A stretch of DNA of 47,266 bases from Flavobacteriales bacterium UBA720 (GCA_002297505.1 DBLQ01000028.1:1-47266), one strand, 5' to 3'. Shown: positions 24,248 to 32,165, counted from the first letter of the stretch. Numbers and translations: made by a program. The notes: generated by a model not told the origin, from the letters alone.

Positions 24248-24853
24248 TTACTCATCATAATTATTATACTTCCAGAATTCATTCTTTTTTGTCACATCAA
24301 TGATTGGGTTGTCTGCCAATTCAATTTCCAATAATCCTTTTCCTGTTACATAATTGCTTGCCGAAGAGTAGATGTAATGTTGAGCTTTTTCTACAATGCC
24401 TGCCCTTATTGGGTTGAGGTGGATGTAGTTGAGTTTATCCCACATAAAATGTAACGTGTATATCTCTTCTGCATGATTTCCGTATTGCCAAAGTTGGTAA
24501 TTCTTATTTCTGCTGTGGCTTTCTGTGGCTTTTTTAAATAGATCCAGCATCCAATCCCGTCTGCTTTCGGGTTCTGTCTGTACAGCGTCTACGATAGTTT
24601 TGCTGGTAAATTTTTTAAAATCCCGGATCAAATCGGATAATAATCCATTTTTGGATTGCACGATCAGATGAATGTGATTGCTCATAATGACATAGCCGTA
24701 CAAAATCATTCCTTTCTCTTTAATACAATATTGTAATGAAGAAATCACAATGTCCTTATAAATCTTTCTCGAAAAGATATCTATCCAATCCACAACAGTG
24801 CAAGTGATGAAATGTGGTCTTTCCTGGTCTTTGATTGTGTAACCTTCTTTCAT
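24248..24853 (-). CDS. REP-associated tyrosine transposase (RAYT, Y1/TnpA_REP family)
   Basis: 201 residues. The HUH nuclease motif is present as YVIMSNHIHLIV (near residue 55-66), and the conserved tyrosine segment is LNYIHLNPIRAGIV (near residue 140-153). The opening (RPHFITCTVVDWIDIF) is typical of Y1_Tnp proteins. RAYTs cut single-stranded DNA at REP hairpins and are thought to spread them. Here REP-like palindromes lie on both sides in inverted orientation (24194-24241 and 24881-24906), with a third copy at 25790-25815, so this is a self-consistent RAYT/REP set. Length and both catalytic motifs look intact. Confidence 0.9.
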   Translation of the reverse strand: MKEGYTIKDQERPHFITCTVVDWIDIFSRKIYKDIVISSLQYCIKEKGMILYGYVIMSNHIHLIVQSKNGLLSDLIRDFKKFTSKTIVDAVQTEPESRRDWMLDLFKKATESHSRNKNYQLWQYGNHAEEIYTLHFMWDKLNYIHLNPIRAGIVEKAQHYIYSSASNYVTGKGLLEIELADNPIIDVTKKNEFWKYNNYDE

Positions 24854-24880
24854 TTGTTTTGTGTTTTTTGTTGTTGTAAT

Positions 24881-24906
24881 TGCGCAAAGTCGGGAGACTT
24901 TGCGCA
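24881..24906. repeat. REP-like palindrome, right of the RAYT gene (copy b, inverted)
   Basis: A perfect 11-bp inverted repeat, TGCGCAAAGTC (24881-24891) and GACTTTGCGCA (24896-24906), with loop GGGA. GCGG follows, making it the exact reverse complement of copy c over 30 bp. A partial unit, GACTTTGAGCAA, lies at 24925-24936 and matches the end of copy a. Confidence 0.85.
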
Positions 24907-24941
24907 GCGGGGGATCGTCAAAATGACTTTGAGCAAAGCCC

Positions 24942-24950
24942 TTGTTAGCG
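24942..24950. repeat. Inverted nonamer, left boundary of the two-gene cassette
   Basis: TTGTTAGCG; its exact reverse complement lies at 25711-25719. The pair brackets the two genes at 24959-25676. The core GTTAGCG is similar to, but does not exactly match, the GTTRRRY core of integron attC sites. Confidence 0.6.
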
Positions 24951-24958
24951 TTTGTGCA

Positions 24959-25402
24959 TTAAATTTGTATTGTTTGACTGTCTTTATTATCTAATTTGAA
25001 ATTGTCTTGCCATTCAAAATCGATTTGCATTGTGTCAGGGGAACCAATAAAAGTGTGAACATAAATTTCCATAGAATTTTGCGGCCTAATATCAATTGAA
25101 CTAGGATATTCTGTAATCATCACATCAGGCTCGCCTGGAAAAGTTACAATAACATTTTTTGCTGTCGCTTTTCCTTTATTATAGACTTTTATAATTCTCT
25201 TGCCTTTTTCTTTATTGATGACATTTGCTTCAATATTTGCCTTTTTTTCCGAGTCTGTTTCTTTTCTGAGTTTTTCTAATTGAAATTGGTTTATCAAGGC
25301 ACTCTGATTTTTAATTTTTGCGTCGTGTCTAAAATATGTATACAACGATAAAAGAAGTGCAGATGAAGAAATAACAATTGGAATAATTTGTATAGGTGTC
25401 AT
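24959..25402 (-). CDS. Membrane-anchored protein of unknown function
   Basis: 147 residues from the ATG at 25402. An N-terminal membrane helix (PIQIIPIVISSSALLLSLYT) is followed by a basic, coiled-coil-like stretch (residues 30-60). A beta-rich domain of about 85 residues comes next, with KVYNKGKATAKNVIVTFPG and IYVHTFIGSPDTMQIDFEW, resembling the immunoglobulin-like fold of small envelope or accessory proteins. I do not recognise the family. The frame extends 13 codons upstream, but that would overlap the previous gene. The ATG used lies one nucleotide after that gene's stop, so the two are co-transcribed. Confidence 0.65.
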   Translation of the reverse strand: MTPIQIIPIVISSSALLLSLYTYFRHDAKIKNQSALINQFQLEKLRKETDSEKKANIEANVINKEKGKRIIKVYNKGKATAKNVIVTFPGEPDVMITEYPSSIDIRPQNSMEIYVHTFIGSPDTMQIDFEWQDNFKLDNKDSQTIQI

Positions 25403-25403
25403 A

Positions 25404-25676
25404 TTATCTAAACTTAATGTTCTTATTCCCTTTAAAAGCATTTTTTAGCATCTTATCAAAATCTTTTTTGATGTCTTGCATTACTTCTTTTTTCATTTCA
25501 CTCACTTGTTCGTCTATTTCGCCTTGATTGAATTTTACCAACTCATCGTAACCACCGTGATATTCTCTATCACACCTTTTACATTTTACCCAAGATTTAT
25601 CCTCATTAAATTCAAATGATGAGTCGCCACAAGTGTTGCACCTTAAGGAAATCGATTTGTTATAATTATCTTTCAT
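25404..25676 (-). CDS. Zinc-ribbon protein of unknown function
   Basis: 90 residues. A four-cysteine zinc ribbon occupies residues 10-40: LRCNTCGDSSFEFNEDKSW, then VKCKRCDREYHGGYDEL. An acidic/basic amphipathic helix follows (QVSEMKKEVMQDIKKDFDKM), and the C-terminus is basic. Small proteins of this form occur in accessory regions of many bacteria, but I know no function. It is the first gene of a two-gene unit with the membrane-anchored protein. It has a TATATTTG promoter box 45 bp upstream that overlaps the cassette boundary. Confidence 0.7.
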   Translation of the reverse strand: MKDNYNKSISLRCNTCGDSSFEFNEDKSWVKCKRCDREYHGGYDELVKFNQGEIDEQVSEMKKEVMQDIKKDFDKMLKNAFKGNKNIKFR

Positions 25677-25710
25677 ATACTATCGGGTTTTATGTCGCCG
25701 GCTGCATTAC

Positions 25711-25728
25711 CGCTAACAACCAAATATA
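25711..25728 (-). promoter_or_regulatory. Right boundary nonamer and -7 box of the two-gene cassette
   Basis: CGCTAACAA (25711-25719) is the inverted partner of 24942-24950. Directly beside it TATATTTG (25721-25728, minus strand) matches TAnnTTTG. The boundary repeat thus lies at the transcription start of the cassette genes. Confidence 0.5.
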
Positions 25729-25786
25729 CGCATTGCGCCAATATAAACTATATCTAGTTGCGGTTATCCTGAAAATATTGCTCCGC

Positions 25787-25815
25787 CGCTGCGCAAAGTC
25801 TCCCGACTTTGCGCA
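25787..25815. repeat. REP-like palindrome (copy c)
   Basis: CCGC precedes a perfect 11-bp inverted repeat: TGCGCAAAGTC (25790-25800), loop TCCC, GACTTTGCGCA (25805-25815). Over 30 bp it is identical to copy b read on the other strand. Confidence 0.85.
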
Positions 25816-25868
25816 AACGAACTTATCATCAAAACAAATATACCTACAATTCCCAATCTACCCAAAAC

Positions 25869-26057
25869 ACTCATCAACCAGTGTTTTATACTCATCAACC
25901 AGTGTCCGAGACTCAAAAACGAGTGTTTTATACTCAATTTCGAGTCTTTTTTACTCAACGCTGAGTCTCGGAGACTGGATTTTGAGTCTTTTACACACAA
26001 AAACGAGTCTTTTAGAGTGGTTGATGAATATAAAAGACTCGTTTGAAAGATTAGGGA
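25869..26057. repeat. Tandem array of nine 21-bp degenerate units
   Basis: Units start at 25869, 25890, 25911, 25932, 25953, 25974, 25995, 26016 and 26037. Most have the form ACTC-n6-GAGT-n7 (the first two have CAGT), so each has a short inverted repeat. The period is exactly 21 bp with no indels over nine units; the last two are divergent. Both strands stay open across the array, and it would encode heptads such as TSVRDSK (plus) or LSKKDSK (minus). It ends 7 bp before the stop codon of the minus-strand gene at 26065. Confidence 0.85.
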
Positions 26058-26064
26058 ATTGATT

Positions 26065-26544
26065 TTACTCTGCGCCAGGCTTCTTTTTCGAGCCTTTTCT
26101 CGTAAATCTTGCGCTGAGGTCTTCGTAGATAGGAGTTGCAGTCGCCACGCCTTTGCTGGAAGCTTCTTTCACAGCACCGTAATACAGCAGTGCAGCCAAA
26201 AGTGCCTCGTTCCCCGCAATAGTGATGGTATCGCCAAGATCAGAAGCCAACTGCGTAGCAAGATTGCGAAGAGGCGACAGGTTGGTAACTACGGAAACAT
26301 CTTTTACAAACTCCGGTTTATCCATATATGCTGGCGTAAACTCAGGATTGGTCTCTGTATAGTCTTCAACTTTCTGAACGGTAGCTACCGTCTTGTCGCC
26401 CATCTTGAAAATTGACTTTTTCTGCCCTGGCGCCAGCGCCTGCAGATAAGGCTCAAGAAGTGTTCTGGAATTTTGCAGATTTTCTGTTACTTTGTCGATA
26501 ACGGATTGAGGAATGTCGATGCTGATTTGATTTTTTGTACTCAT
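26065..26544 (-). CDS. Conserved protein of unknown function
   Basis: 159 residues, with no signal peptide or membrane helix. Features are IDIPQSVIDKVTENLQNSRT, LLEPYLQALAPGQKKSIFKM, a central VEDYTETNPEFTPAYMDKPE, and an alanine-rich helix ITIAGNEALLAALLYYGAVK. The C-terminus is basic (FTRKGSKKKPGAE). I recall similar proteins of 150-160 residues scattered in Bacteroidota, always annotated as hypothetical, with the same 'TNPEF.P.YMD' core. It lies directly upstream of the 21-bp array, which would form its 3' untranslated region. Function unknown. Confidence 0.7.
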   Translation of the reverse strand: MSTKNQISIDIPQSVIDKVTENLQNSRTLLEPYLQALAPGQKKSIFKMGDKTVATVQKVEDYTETNPEFTPAYMDKPEFVKDVSVVTNLSPLRNLATQLASDLGDTITIAGNEALLAALLYYGAVKEASSKGVATATPIYEDLSARFTRKGSKKKPGAE

Positions 26545-27002
26545 CTTTTGTGGATTTAATTTTTTAAACAGTTAAAATTAATAAACTTTAAAATACAAAT
26601 GGTCTATAAATGTTGATTTTTTAAATTTTTATTTTGGGTATTGAAACAAATATCTTAAAATCAAAGATTTAAAATTTGTGACAAGGGATCAAGCAGGAAC
26701 TGCAGGACCTCTCCCACAGCTATTTCCGGTAACTCAGCCGAGCTTTAATTTCCAGGCAATAAAAAGCATCAGTTTTTTATCTGAAACGAACCAATGCGGC
26801 GCGCCAGAAACTCGCCTGCGTTTGTTCCAAGATTCCATAAGCACTCCAACTCTCCAGCGCTCCAACCCTCAGACCCTCCAACTCCAACTCTCCAACGTCT
26901 GCATCCTCGTCCTTAAAAGTTCTGATATTCATAAAAAACTCAAGATTTTCTAAACTATTATTAATATTTTTGACCATTCTTAAAAACAAAAAACACTTCT
27001 GA
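26545..27002. other. 458-bp gene-free stretch
   Basis: The first 150 bp are A+T-rich. The middle (26690-26850) is G+C-richer and contains a fragment around GCGGCGCGCCAGAAACTCGC that looks foreign to its surroundings. An octamer array follows at 26844-26896, then 100 bp of A+T-rich leader before the ATG at 27003. I see no credible gene, tRNA or terminator in it. Confidence 0.6.
26844..26896. repeat. Degenerate 8-bp tandem repeat
   Basis: Octamers CTCCAACT, CTCCAGCG, CTCCAACC, CTCAGACC, CTCCAACT, a 6-nt partial unit, then CTCCAACG. The consensus is close to the coding-strand form of the repeat at 1461-1500 (ACTCTCAA against ACTCTCCA), so the two may belong to one family. Confidence 0.65.
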
Positions 27003-28352
27003 ATGGGTGGAAAATTACAATGGGCCAATCTTAAAAACTTTCCGTGGCTGATCTTTTTCGTAGCAATCGTGATTTGGATGGCCATGGCAGGCGCCAATTT
27101 CTATTACCAGAATCAGGGCGGCTACACTGGTACAGGTATCCTTTTTCCGATTTCTGTCATCTATCCGAATTCGTTTCTCTGGAGCGGCTTTGTGTTTGCA
27201 TTTCTGTTTTTGACTTTAGGGATTTTGGCTTTCCGGTATTCTGAAAAACTGAATATTTATCTTCTGTTTCTCATGGCCATCCTCCTTGTGGTTTTAGGCA
27301 ATCTGAGTCAGGGGAATTTTGATATTGCTTTCCTGCAGCCGTTTTATCTGAAAGGCAGACAATACTATACCGACGCTCTGGCGATTACCGACGGACAAGT
27401 CTGGCTCAGAGATTTTTCCAAAAATTTGGAACAGTTTCAGATGCACACGCGCACACATCCGCCATTTGTAACGCTACTGCATTACTGGATTCTGAGTATC
27501 TCGAACATCGAGACGCTTGCAATGGTGTTCTTTGCTCTAGGAAGTCTGGCTTTTCCATTATTTTATAAGATTCTGGTCAATCTCGGGTTCGGGGAGACCA
27601 GAAGAAAGTGGATGTTGCTGCTGCTGGCTGTGATTCCTTCGGTTAATATTTATCTTTTGGTATCCATTGACGCTCTGGTTCTGACATCAACTCTGATATT
27701 TCTGTTGGGATTCACGAGAATTTTTCATCAGAATAAAATCGATGCAGCGTCGTTTCTGCTGATTTCTTCCGGACTGATCCTGACCAATCTTCTGACCTTC
27801 TCCGGATTATTTCTGTTCGCATTTTTAGGCTGCATCAGTTTCTACTTTTTGATCAGAGGCCGGTGGAGTTTTGTCTGGCTGAGTTTGATGAGCGCTGCTG
27901 TTTTTGTGCTGGCTTTCACCGTTATTTACGCCATAACGGGCTATAGCCAATTGGATACATTTCTGTCGGCCTCCCACTCCGAAAATCCGGACGGTTTCCG
28001 ATTGTTTCATCAGCCATTTATCTACCTGATGACGAGATTGGAAGATATTGGCGAGGTTTTTCTGTTCCTGTCTTTCGGCTTCCTGGCAGTTTTCTTTTCC
28101 AGAAAACCGGGTACAGAAGTTTTTGAGAATCGTACTATCAACATTCTTTTTTTCTCAGCCATCACAGCCATTTCGGCGATGCTTCTGACAGGCGCGTACG
28201 GAACGGGCGAAACTGCGAGAGCCTGTTTGTTTTTGGTGCCTTACTTTCTGATTTTGCTGAAAGATATCAGTTCAGAACAGTTTAAAATCCTGTTTTATCT
28301 CTGCCTTCTTCAGACTTTTGGGATGCAGATGATCGGGAATTTTTATTGGTGA
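27003..28352 (+). CDS. Polytopic membrane glycosyltransferase, GT-C/GT39-like
   Basis: 449 residues with about 11-12 membrane helices. The long non-membrane loop after helix 3 contains FYLKGRQYYTDALAITDGQV and HTRTHPPFVTLLHYW, the position and style (acidic/aromatic loop, then HPP) of GT-C enzymes such as ArnT and protein mannosyltransferases, which use polyprenyl-phosphate sugars. A specific donor or acceptor cannot be deduced. It opens the polysaccharide locus, 56 bp before the EpsG-like gene. Confidence 0.72.
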   Translation: MGGKLQWANLKNFPWLIFFVAIVIWMAMAGANFYYQNQGGYTGTGILFPISVIYPNSFLWSGFVFAFLFLTLGILAFRYSEKLNIYLLFLMAILLVVLGNLSQGNFDIAFLQPFYLKGRQYYTDALAITDGQVWLRDFSKNLEQFQMHTRTHPPFVTLLHYWILSISNIETLAMVFFALGSLAFPLFYKILVNLGFGETRRKWMLLLLAVIPSVNIYLLVSIDALVLTSTLIFLLGFTRIFHQNKIDAASFLLISSGLILTNLLTFSGLFLFAFLGCISFYFLIRGRWSFVWLSLMSAAVFVLAFTVIYAITGYSQLDTFLSASHSENPDGFRLFHQPFIYLMTRLEDIGEVFLFLSFGFLAVFFSRKPGTEVFENRTINILFFSAITAISAMLLTGAYGTGETARACLFLVPYFLILLKDISSEQFKILFYLCLLQTFGMQMIGNFYW

Positions 28353-28379
28353 TAATCTGTAGTGTGTTTCAAATAAAAT

Positions 28380-28387
28380 TATCTTTG
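28380..28387 (+). promoter_or_regulatory. -7 box before the EpsG-like gene
   Basis: TATCTTTG ends 22 nt before the ATG at 28409, in the gap after the first glycosyltransferase. It may be an internal promoter of the locus. Confidence 0.35.
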
Positions 28388-28408
28388 CCTTTCTAAGTCC
28401 ATTATTGC

Positions 28409-29527
28409 ATGGTTTTTCTTCATCCTGTTTTTACAGTCCTTCTGATCCTCCTGATCGCTTTCAGCTTTCTTGAGGTTTATAATGACAAAAAATACAAGCA
28501 GATGATGTGGTTTCTTTTTGTGGCAATGGTGCTGCTGGTGGGCATGCGGGGCAATGTGGGTGCCGATTATCCCATCTACAGGTCTTTTTATCTGATTTAT
28601 TTTCCTACGCTGGACTTCTCTGATGTGTTCGACAAGATGCTTCTGAGACATTCGGATCTGGATATCGAATGGATGTATGTGCTGCTGAATAAAGTGGTTT
28701 TTGTTTTTGGAGGTCCGTTTCAGACCTTCACAATGGTGAGCGCGCTGATAACGATTGGCGTTAAAATGATCATGTACTATAAAAACTCGGTGTATCCAAT
28801 CTTCACGGTTTTACTATTCCTCATACCGGCTTACTTTATTGCAGACAGCGGCCATATGCGGCAGGCACTGGGAATGACAATGTGTATCCTGTCTTACCAA
28901 TTCATCAAGAGCAGGAAGCTTTTTTGGTTTTTGCTTTGTCTATATGTTGCCTATGGTTTCCACAAGTCGGCCATCATATTTCTTCCTGCCTACTGGCTGG
29001 TTCTGGTCCCAATGAATAGCACCAGGATTTTCTACGCCATTGTCACCTGTGTGATTTTGTCGCCCCTTCACGTGTACGAGCTGTTTTCCGGTTTTTTGGG
29101 CAGTCTGAATCTCCAGGATGTCTCCAACGGTTACAATGGCTACATTGGCTATGAAGACAAAGCCTCCAGCTTTATGGATGGTACCATGGTGCTGAATGCC
29201 GTGCTGCTGGTAGCCTATGACAAGGTTGCCAGCGAGAAAGTCTGGTACTACGAATATATGAGGAACATCGTAGTGTTAGGTGTCTGTCTTTACTTTATTT
29301 TCCGGGACAATCCCGTTTTCTCCACCAGACTGGTTGGGGTCTATATCGGTTTTGTATGTATCGTGATTCCTAACATCATTTCCGCACTTAACTGGAACCT
29401 GAAACGGGCATGGCATCTGTTCTTTGTGGCCTTTATGATCTTTTACTACTTTGTTTTTGCGAGCTACCAGGGCAAAGCAGGACGATTTACGCCGGATACG
29501 TATACCAATTTTCTTTGGAGTAACTAA
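28409..29527 (+). CDS. EpsG-family membrane protein, probable polysaccharide polymerase
   Basis: 372 residues with about ten membrane helices. The EpsG hallmarks are visible: GMRGNVGADYPIYRSFY early on, and SGHMRQALGMTMCILSYQF in the middle (the conserved 'R..lA.ai.l.s'). EpsG/Wzy-like proteins polymerise repeat units of capsular or exopolysaccharide at the inner membrane. It is the only polymerase candidate here. It lies 9 bp upstream of another glycosyltransferase, so the two are co-transcribed. Confidence 0.82.
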   Translation: MVFLHPVFTVLLILLIAFSFLEVYNDKKYKQMMWFLFVAMVLLVGMRGNVGADYPIYRSFYLIYFPTLDFSDVFDKMLLRHSDLDIEWMYVLLNKVVFVFGGPFQTFTMVSALITIGVKMIMYYKNSVYPIFTVLLFLIPAYFIADSGHMRQALGMTMCILSYQFIKSRKLFWFLLCLYVAYGFHKSAIIFLPAYWLVLVPMNSTRIFYAIVTCVILSPLHVYELFSGFLGSLNLQDVSNGYNGYIGYEDKASSFMDGTMVLNAVLLVAYDKVASEKVWYYEYMRNIVVLGVCLYFIFRDNPVFSTRLVGVYIGFVCIVIPNIISALNWNLKRAWHLFFVAFMIFYYFVFASYQGKAGRFTPDTYTNFLWSN

Positions 29528-29536
29528 CATCTGATT

Positions 29537-31090
29537 ATGAAAAAAAAATTAATATTAGCCCTTGTTTTAATCATCCTGTCCCTTCTGGTTTATGTCAATA
29601 TTCAGATGGTTTGCAATTTTGCCGGACGGTTTATCTACCCGCTGGATGATGCCTACATTCACCTGTCCATGGCAAAAAACTTTGCCGAATTTGGAACGTG
29701 GGGCATTACGCAATACGAATTTTCATCTACAACTTCCTCGCCGCTGTACACCTTTCTGCTGGCTGTGCTGATTAAGGTGTTCGGGAATTGGGAATATATT
29801 CCGCTGGTGATTAACGGACTGGCCGGTGTTGCCATGCTCTATGTTTTTCATCTTTATCTCAGGCCGTTTTCGTGGATGACCCACGCCATTGTTCTTGGCG
29901 CTGTTCTGCTGCTGATGCCACTGCAGCTCATGATCATGATCGGAATGGAACACGTATGCCACGCTTTGGTGATGGTTCTTACATTGCTGGCGTTCAGACG
30001 GTATCTGGAGGACAAGACACCGCGGCGCTTTTCGAATCTTGCTTTGGTCGCCATTGTGGCAGTCGGATTCCGGTACGAGAGTTTGTTTATCATTCTCTTT
30101 ATATGCATTTATCTTTTTTTCATCAGGAGAGATTATGTCATCAGCATTGCTTTGGGAATCCTGGCATTACTTCCCGTGCTGGTCTATGGCTACATTTCCG
30201 TTGACAATGGCTCATTCTTTCTTCCTAATTCTCTGATTCTTAAGGGAAATAATTCTGCCGGCATCAGTGGCTTTCTGGAAAGGGTAGCAGGGAATCTCAC
30301 CCGTGCCCTGTCTGTTCTTTTTCTGTTTTCCATTCTGGTATACCGCTTCTTTTCCGGTTCAAAAACCAGCAGTGGGTTTCCATCGAAAATGAAGAGCAAT
30401 CCCGTTGCTTTTGTGGTGATTGGCGGATTCATAGGGCATTTGCTTTTCGCCAATTTCGGATGGCTCATCCGCTATGAAGCCTATCTGGTAGTGGTAGTTA
30501 TCTTTGCATTAATACCGATGGTGGAAGAGTTGGTCACCAGGAAAAGTTCATCTACTCTGCTGAAATATGGTGTCGTAATGATGGTTCTTTTTACATTCAT
30601 CTTAAGGTTCGTAATGCACATTCGGAAACAGTCTTTAGCGTCTAAAAATATTTTTGACCAGCAGATTCAGATGGCAGATTTCCTTAGAAAAAATTATAAC
30701 GATGCCTGGGTTATTGCGAATGACATTGGTGCAATCACATATTTTACAAACATTCACTTATTCGATACTTACGGATTGGGTACTGCCGAGGTGGCAAAAT
30801 TGCGGAAGGATGACCATGGCAGTTTTGGTGTCAATAAAAAACTGACCGACTACATTCAGAAATCTACAGCCGATTATGACATAGCCGTGGTCTACGACAG
30901 CTGGGTCAAGCTGCCTGATGGTCTTAGCAAAGCGGGATCCTGGACCATTAAAGATAATTACATCTGTGGTAGTCCTACTGTTTCCTTTTACAGCATCAGG
31001 AAAGCAAATCTTCCTGAGTTGGAAAGAAACCTTACCATGTTCCGGAGTGCGATGCCAAAAGACATCACCATTAAAATTAATAAAAGATAG
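29537..31090 (+). CDS. Polytopic membrane glycosyltransferase, GT-C-like
   Basis: 517 residues with about 11 membrane helices and a C-terminal periplasmic domain of about 110 residues. After helix 1, the loop YPLDDAYIHLSMAKNFAEFG contains the double Asp typical of GT-C catalytic loops, followed by EFSSTTSSPLYTFLL. The architecture resembles mycobacterial arabinofuranosyltransferase-like and related families. The soluble tail (residues 390-500) includes WVIANDIGAITYFTNIHLFD and DTYGLGT, as seen in these enzymes. It should transfer a sugar from a lipid carrier outside the inner membrane. Next gene starts 4 bp downstream. Confidence 0.72.
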   Translation: MKKKLILALVLIILSLLVYVNIQMVCNFAGRFIYPLDDAYIHLSMAKNFAEFGTWGITQYEFSSTTSSPLYTFLLAVLIKVFGNWEYIPLVINGLAGVAMLYVFHLYLRPFSWMTHAIVLGAVLLLMPLQLMIMIGMEHVCHALVMVLTLLAFRRYLEDKTPRRFSNLALVAIVAVGFRYESLFIILFICIYLFFIRRDYVISIALGILALLPVLVYGYISVDNGSFFLPNSLILKGNNSAGISGFLERVAGNLTRALSVLFLFSILVYRFFSGSKTSSGFPSKMKSNPVAFVVIGGFIGHLLFANFGWLIRYEAYLVVVVIFALIPMVEELVTRKSSSTLLKYGVVMMVLFTFILRFVMHIRKQSLASKNIFDQQIQMADFLRKNYNDAWVIANDIGAITYFTNIHLFDTYGLGTAEVAKLRKDDHGSFGVNKKLTDYIQKSTADYDIAVVYDSWVKLPDGLSKAGSWTIKDNYICGSPTVSFYSIRKANLPELERNLTMFRSAMPKDITIKINKR

Positions 31091-31094
31091 ATCG

Positions 31095-32165
31095 ATGAAC
31101 TTCGAAGACTTTATCATTACACCAAGAGCTTTCCGGACAGAGACCTGGCAAATCGGAAACAGAATCACGAATGAAATACGGGAAAGCAGCATTGTACTGC
31201 TCTTTGTCTCGGATTATCGCGGTGCGAACGGCGATGCGGAAAGTCAGGATTTCACCGGGATCCGAAGGGAATTTTATAAACTCTCCCAGCTGGATTTCGA
31301 CATTCCTATTATCGATTTGGGAGATTTGGTCTCCGGAAGAACGCCGCAGGATTCGCATTACATCTTGCAGGAAGTATTGTCCGCTTGTCATCAGCAAGGC
31401 GCCATTCCCGTAATAGTAGGGGGCAGCAATGATCTGGCATTTTCACTGTTCTCTGCGCTCAATATTTATCAGGACAATATCAACTATACCCAGATCAGTA
31501 ACGTGGTTTCTCTGAAACAGGGCGACGAGATCCATGAGTCTAATTTCCTGAGCAAGATTTTGGGCGCCAAGAATTTTTCCATCAAGAATTACCATCATCT
31601 CGGTTATCAGAAACATCTGAACGAGATGGATTCTGTAAAGCTGATCCAGGAAGTTCAGTTCGATATCATCCGGCTGGCAGAAATGATGACTTCTACCGAG
31701 AAGACCGAGCCTTATTTCCGGAAAGCCGATCTGGTGACCGTCAACTGTGACGCTGTCGAAACGTTTGCCGAACCTTTTTCCATTAATCCACAGGTCAATG
31801 GCCTGAATCGCCGCGAGATCTGCGCCTATATGAAAGAGATTGGGCTTAGCGAAAGGCTAAAGTCTGTAGGGATTTTCAATTATAATATTTATTCAGACTC
31901 TCAGCTGAACCACCAGCTCCTGGCACAGATGATCTGGTACCTGATAGAAGGCATCAACATCCAGCGCTCGCACCCGAAGGAGAAGTCCTACGAGACTTTT
32001 TATGTCCTGATTAATGACGAGCAGTACGCCTTCAAAAGAGAAGTTTTCAGTAATCTCTGGTATTTTGGCGAGGATGAGAATATTGACAACTGTATTCCAT
32101 GCTCGCGTTCGGATTTTGATGAGGCCAAGAAAGGTTTTTTAGGCTCCAGGTTTACCAGGAGTTAG
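31095..32165 (+). CDS. Arginase-fold (formimidoylglutamase-like) protein with lost metal ligands
   Basis: 356 residues from the ATG at 31095, which lies 4 bp after the previous stop; the longer frame would overlap that gene by 173 bp. The arginase/ureohydrolase fold is recognisable (ELRIIDLGDLV-like IPIIDLGDLVSG, then AIPVIVGGSNDLAFSLFSAL, VTVNCDAVETFAEPF). The Mn ligands are mostly gone: GGxHS is GGSND, the DAHxD segment is VSLKQGDE, and SxDxDxxDP is VNCDAVETF. It is probably not an active ureohydrolase. I recall similar degenerate proteins next to topA and gliding genes in flavobacteria. Its place inside a polysaccharide locus is unusual. Confidence 0.72.
   Translation: MNFEDFIITPRAFRTETWQIGNRITNEIRESSIVLLFVSDYRGANGDAESQDFTGIRREFYKLSQLDFDIPIIDLGDLVSGRTPQDSHYILQEVLSACHQQGAIPVIVGGSNDLAFSLFSALNIYQDNINYTQISNVVSLKQGDEIHESNFLSKILGAKNFSIKNYHHLGYQKHLNEMDSVKLIQEVQFDIIRLAEMMTSTEKTEPYFRKADLVTVNCDAVETFAEPFSINPQVNGLNRREICAYMKEIGLSERLKSVGIFNYNIYSDSQLNHQLLAQMIWYLIEGINIQRSHPKEKSYETFYVLINDEQYAFKREVFSNLWYFGEDENIDNCIPCSRSDFDEAKKGFLGSRFTRS

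Noticed and set aside
24942..25719. Integron
   Set aside because: No integrase gene is present and the boundary cores do not strictly match GTTRRRY/RYYYAAC. Reported only as a cassette-like arrangement.
25869..26057. CRISPR array
   Set aside because: The period is 21 bp with no separate spacers, the units are degenerate, and no cas genes are nearby.
25616..26062. Plus-strand ORF of 148 codons across the 21-bp array
   Set aside because: Its N-terminal part is antisense to the zinc-ribbon gene and crosses the REP palindrome, so it is not a convincing gene. The heptad reading is kept as an observation only.
26690..26850. Possible gene remnant or mobile-element fragment in the G+C-richer part of the gap
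   Set aside because: No frame, inverted ends or recognisable motif supports it; described as gene-free.
30918..31094. Upstream extension of the arginase-like gene by 59 codons
   Set aside because: It overlaps the end of the preceding glycosyltransferase and adds residues not expected in the family.
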